Below are positions 42,771-43,658 of a DNA stretch of 43,658 nt, piece by piece. Every line of letters starts with the position of its first letter. Positions within the stretch are counted from its first letter, which is position 1. The DNA lies in assembly GCA_016927955.1 (NCBI GenBank), contig JAFGLR010000004.1, forward strand, positions 1 to 43,658, in the 5' to 3' direction. Position numbers and translations under genes: made by a program. The notes below the pieces were generated by a model that saw only the letters and a program-made list of their open reading frames with translations, had not been told where the DNA came from and ran no database searches. The stretch is from Dehalococcoidales bacterium. Lineage in GTDB: Bacteria > Chloroflexota > Dehalococcoidia > Dehalococcoidales > JAFGLR01.

Positions 42771-43658
42771 ATGGAATCGAAACATAATACATTTTTTCTT
42801 ATTACCGGTATCATCCTTGTAGGTTTGATAGTTGGTGTGGTTCTGCTAGCGGTACAGGCGTCTAATAACATTAAGAGTTCTAATACCAGCATTGAGGCTT
42901 TAACAACCCAGGCAACGTCACTGCAAAGTTCATTGGCATCGACCAATTCTCAGATAGCTTCAATAACCGACCAGGTGAACGAGTCTATCTCGACATTGAC
43001 TGACAATATGTCTTTAAATAATCAAGAGGTTGCGGAATTAAATCAGGATTTAGCTGGTATTACCTCACAAATATCATCCTATAATAGCGAATTTGTATCC
43101 ATAAATAACCAATTAGATGACCTCGAAGATAGTGTATCCTCCGGCGATTCATCGATCGCTTCAATAGAAAATCAGTTATCAACTATTAGCTCTCAGATTA
43201 CCAGTCTACAAAATACCGTCACCTCGTTGCAGAGTTCCATTAATTCTCTTAATACAAGGGTAAGTGCTCTCGAATCAGCCGCCGCAAACACCAAGATAAC
43301 GCTTATTACGTCGTACAGTATTACCCAGGACTTTAACGAACGGACTCTATTAACTACTTTTTCCCCGACCGGAACCGGCACTCTTTATATAAGCGGGACA
43401 AGCAGTTCTTCAACAGGTTATATCAGACTTTATAACAACACTCTAAGCACCTTCACCGATTATACCTTCGGAACCGCAAAAACTATAACAACCGCTGTAA
43501 CTTACGGCTACACTTACTCCATATATTTCGGTAATACGGAACCATCCGGTACCGTTACTGCAACTCTAAGTGCGTATTATACGTATTCATCCTCTACTTA
43601 TACTACACTGTTCACTTCTAAAAATGTCACCCAGAACCATGGTACCCAGACTACACTC
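42771..43658 (+). CDS. Membrane-anchored coiled-coil surface protein (partial, runs off the window)
   Basis: At least 296 residues with no stop before the edge. Residues 7-28 form one membrane helix with a short basic N-terminus (MESKHNTFF), so the rest should be outside. Residues about 30-183 form a long coiled coil of heptad-like repeats rich in Ser, Gln, Asn, Ile and Leu (for example SLQSSLASTNSQIASI and SLQNTVTSLQSSINSL), with no Cys. From about 188 a Thr/Ser/Tyr/Gly-rich beta domain begins (TLYISGTSSSSTGYIRLYNN). It resembles adhesin or stalk proteins, but no family is recognised. AAAGGGGG precedes the ATG, and a strong promoter drives it. Confidence 0.75.
   Translation, partial: MESKHNTFFLITGIILVGLIVGVVLLAVQASNNIKSSNTSIEALTTQATSLQSSLASTNSQIASITDQVNESISTLTDNMSLNNQEVAELNQDLAGITSQISSYNSEFVSINNQLDDLEDSVSSGDSSIASIENQLSTISSQITSLQNTVTSLQSSINSLNTRVSALESAAANTKITLITSYSITQDFNERTLLTTFSPTGTGTLYISGTSSSSTGYIRLYNNTLSTFTDYTFGTAKTITTAVTYGYTYSIYFGNTEPSGTVTATLSAYYTYSSSTYTTLFTSKNVTQNHGTQTTL

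Noticed and set aside
42686-42946. Opposite-strand frame over the start of the surface-protein gene
   Set aside because: It covers the promoter and start of the plus-strand gene and has no family-like motifs.

Overview
The window looks like chromosomal DNA of a Chloroflexota bacterium, most likely from the Dehalococcoidia. This is inferred from protein sequence style and from gene neighbourhoods (pyrG-fsa-rho, dnaX-ybaB-recR, lysS-serS, a CBS-less GuaB3-type IMP dehydrogenase); no database search was possible. Coding density is high, nearly every gene is housekeeping, and no tRNA, rRNA or CRISPR array was seen.

Layout. 1-73: probable right end of an IS3-family insertion sequence cut by the window edge. 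150-7628: pyruvate kinase; a leftward gpmA, thioesterase and 41-aa lipoprotein group; rightward SemiSWEET, lepA and hemW; an NAD-dependent epimerase. 7696-14573 (leftward): mutS, a small HNH-like protein, rho, fsa, pyrG. 14831-19025: guaB3, a leftward unknown protein, then an MBL hydrolase, rsmD, coaD and a ferredoxin. 19079-23024 (leftward): cvpA-like, proC, leuS. 23206-26087 (rightward): a DUF1648 membrane protein, glyS and a DnaJ-like protein. 26136-27809 (leftward): a GT39 mannosyltransferase-like protein with an extra beta module. 27922-29148: sbcD. 29165-36590 is a nine-gene leftward run (dnaX, ybaB, recR, a lipocalin-like gene, an OB-like membrane protein, recO, lysS, serS, a DUF212 gene) joining replication/repair with translation genes. 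36738-37814: a cyclophilin lipoprotein. 38852-42049: carB, leftward.

The most interesting part is 37927-38765. A consensus promoter (TTGACA-N16-TATAAT) drives a clear cyclic-di-GMP-I (GEMM) riboswitch aptamer. It is followed by a 12-bp intrinsic terminator whose 3' arm repeats nine bases of the aptamer's 5' strand, a ready-made switch. The controlled genes are a 38-aa zinc-ribbon protein and a 148-aa basic helical protein, neither of known function. At the right edge, a second strong promoter (TTGACT-N16-TATAAT) drives an unfinished gene for a membrane-anchored coiled-coil protein with a Thr/Ser/Tyr-rich extracellular domain. A 720-bp gap with possible decayed coding sequence separates it from carB.

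Several genes (sbcD, dnaX, mutS, lysS, the MBL gene, pyk) have a -10 hexamer ending only 6-10 bases before the start codon and no Shine-Dalgarno site, so leaderless or nearly leaderless mRNAs are probably common in this organism. This also corrects the start codons of sbcD and dnaX.
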